Shown here one piece after another: positions 61,801-64,000 of a stretch of 64,000 nt of DNA. A model generated the notes under the pieces. It worked only from the letters and a program-made list of their open reading frames with translations, did not search any database and was not told where the DNA came from. Source of the stretch: Theristus sp. LFF4_11 (taxonomy: Eukaryota > Nematoda > Chromadorea > Monhysterida > Xyalidae); contig JASANC010002606.1 of NCBI GenBank assembly GCA_030248135.1, forward strand, positions 56,523 through 120,522. The letters run 5' to 3'. Within the stretch, counting starts at the first letter, position 1. Each line of letters starts with the position of its first letter. Position numbers and translations under genes: made by a program.

Positions 61801-64000
61801 GCTCCGAACGCTATGGCACATACCAACGTGGTCGGCCCTGGCCGTGTGTTTGCTGGATGTTCTCTTGTTGTTCCAGTTGATTGTCTTCAGCATCCACGGT
61901 TTTGTAATCATTTTTGTGATTCTGGTGATGATGAAGCCATTTGTCTGGCAACCAGCGCCACAGTATGCCCGGTAGTTTCATGCTTGTTTGTAAAAAGCAC
62001 TTGATAAAATACGGCGGCGGCAGCAATTCCGACAAAGAAATTTGTTTTTTAACTGGAACAAATGATAGACTGTATTTTTTCGGGGACCAACAAACTACAG
62101 CAGATTGAAATGCAAACACTGTATCATCAACTGAATGATAAAATTCGACAACAATTAAAAACTGTGAGATTTATAGCAAATTCGTAGTAACAATAAAGTG
62201 CATTGGATGGAACGAACGAAACACCAGCAGCAAAGTGTTGCGCAATTCTTATTCAGACGTTACGTGTGCGTCCACAAAAGAAAAACTTCATCGAACGAGA
62301 ATCGGGATACCGCAATGATCATTCTTAGAGATGATTGATTTTCATGCGTGCCAATGCCACAAATATATAATAGGACTAAGGAGTCTAATGACAATACGAT
62401 TAGACACACCAAGCCACAAATTGTGACATCACCTACAGGAATGTATTGTTAGTGGGGTAGTTTCCTTCTAAAATTGCGCACGCGCAGTTTTGCGGTTTGA
62501 AAAACTATTTCTACGTCAAATACTAAACACACGCGCGCATATGAACATTAAATACGACATAGAAATGATATTTTTTGTTTTCTTGAGCAACAATTAGCCA
62601 ACAGCATGAAGTCTCATACATGTTGTGTTCCACACAACGAGTACCATTTCGATTAGAATTTCAAAATTTTAAAAACTGTCAAACATGGAGGTTACAATAA
62701 ATTTACTGTACTTGAAAAATAACACTTTGGGTTAAAATTTGAAGTGTGCTTCTTATGTCAAAATAAAATAAGCGTTTATCCACAAATGCCTTCACCTAAA
62801 AAGTAGTCTGTAGAAAAAGTGAAAATTTTACAATTCCATTCAGAACTGATTAACATAAGTTTTTTTCCACAAATGCGGTGGCTATAGAAACGAGGTACAC
62901 AGAACGTACAAAAACTGCACCAATATTTCGAAACCTCGTGAGCGCGCGAAAAAAGAAAAAAACGACAATATGTTACGCATGTTTGTTCAGGCCACAACAC
63001 TGCAACAACAACCACATGCAGTAGCGCACACGCGTGCGCGCTTTCCGTTTTTAGTGAGTAATGTATTGAAAAAGACTAACATCAATGTAATGCATGAGAA
63101 GACAGAAAATATCAGTTTATATTTTACGGACAAAATGTAATGGGATGCAAAAAACGCAACAGTGAACGAGGATTTTCAATATAGGGTAGTACAAAGTCAC
63201 TGCAACACTCAGTAGTCTGCGGTCTGCTGTTGAAAACTCGGCAATCATTGAAACCGAACACACAAATGGCTGTCATCACTGCCAACAACAACCGCTACTA
63301 TTTTACGTCGTTGCAGCCTCGTGTGTGCGCTACATGCACAGCATTTGAATGATATCATGATTAGCAAATCGGATTGAACGAGCAAACTTGTGTGCATACG
63401 ATGACATGGCTGGCACACATGATGCAAGTTGGCGTTTGCCTTCCACGTAGGCCATTGATTGCGACAGCAGGCAGCTGGAAAAGCACAGAACTCAGGTATG
63501 CTGGCAGCGCAATGTAACGTGTGCACACAGCAGTCAGTGTCAGCGCTGCATATGCACTCTGAGACTGCCATGGTGCACGGGCACAAATGAACCGATCGAA
63601 CGTGACCAATCGCACGAGGTTTTGACGCCCAAAATGGCTGCGTCACTGGGCGTCAGAATGGGTGCTGTCTGCCACTTGGCAGCACACGCTCTGCCAAGCA
63701 ATGCTGACAATGACAGGTACACAAATATACAGTACGGTCGAATAAATGAGGCAGTCCATCAAGGCGGGATCAGTCGCAGACTGGGAGTTGTCTTTTTCAA
63801 AAGTGCCAACATAATTCTCAATCATGTGTGCAAGAGAGAAAGAATGCACAGAATAGCGCGGATAATCCACTAGTTTAAAAAAACGAGTCAAATTTGGCAC
63901 ACAATGTGGTTTCTGAACGTCTTTTTTATTTCATTCAAATTTCGCGCGCTCCTTGAACCCTGAAAAAAGCTGCCATGTTTAATCGGCCATACCGTACGAG
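55824..64000. other. 8.2 kb without a recognisable gene
   Basis: AT-rich sequence with only short open frames on both strands, none with a family motif or convincing splice context. Since the exon at 55823-55493 is entered in phase 2, at least one more exon of that gene must lie to the right, here or beyond the window. No rRNA, tRNA or tandem array was seen. Confidence 0.5.

Noticed and set aside
1..64000. A bacterial-type defence system, prophage or operon
   Set aside because: Genes are intron-rich and of animal families throughout; no such system is present.

Overview
This window is eukaryotic nuclear DNA from an animal. Its genes are split by many short introns (mostly 40-350 bases, with GT donors and TTTCAG or TTGCAG-type acceptors), and their products are animal families: a tandem coronin (coronin-7/POD-1), hnRNP U, a mitochondrial ribosomal protein and a DLC-type RhoGAP. 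The compact genes and short introns would suit a nematode or another protostome, but I cannot fix the phylum. No viral, plasmid or bacterial genes were seen.

Layout: (1) 1-8.2 kb, minus strand: 21 exons of coronin-7/POD-1. The C-terminus runs off the left edge and the first ~50 codons are missing. (2) 8.2-19.1 kb: an island of repeats and mobile elements between two divergently transcribed genes. It holds a 4.1-kb fold-back element flanked by TTAA, a long purine/poly-G tract, interrupted GGCCGGAAATG-type arrays, a 1.05-kb element with telomere-like ends inside such an array, and a 1.4-kb fold-back element with 9-bp target duplications. (3) 19.2-27.2 kb, plus strand: an 18-exon hnRNP U homologue, unusually long (about 1852 residues), with two SAP domains. 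(4) 27.7-28.6 kb, plus strand: a four-exon gene for mitochondrial ribosomal protein bL32m. (5) 29.2-35.8 kb, minus strand: the SAM, RhoGAP and START exons of a DLC-family RhoGAP, convergent with the bL32m gene. (6) 38.8-55.8 kb, minus strand: nine more frame-compatible exons coding low-complexity protein. I infer that these are a long N-terminal extension of the same gene. Its introns hold two small TA-flanked transposon-like elements and a small inverted repeat. (7) 55.8-64 kb: no gene recognised.

Exon boundaries were chosen by hand so that GT/AG sites, reading phase and family similarity agree. For every gene the phases close across all exons listed, which is the main support for the models. 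There is no operon-like logic. POD-1 and the DLC-type RhoGAP both belong to actin/cytoskeleton control, and hnRNP U and bL32m to RNA handling and mitochondrial translation, but nothing in the sequence shows that they work together.

The most unusual material is the element island, with several apparently non-autonomous fold-back elements whose ends and target duplications can be read directly, and the duplicated-SAP, giant hnRNP U.
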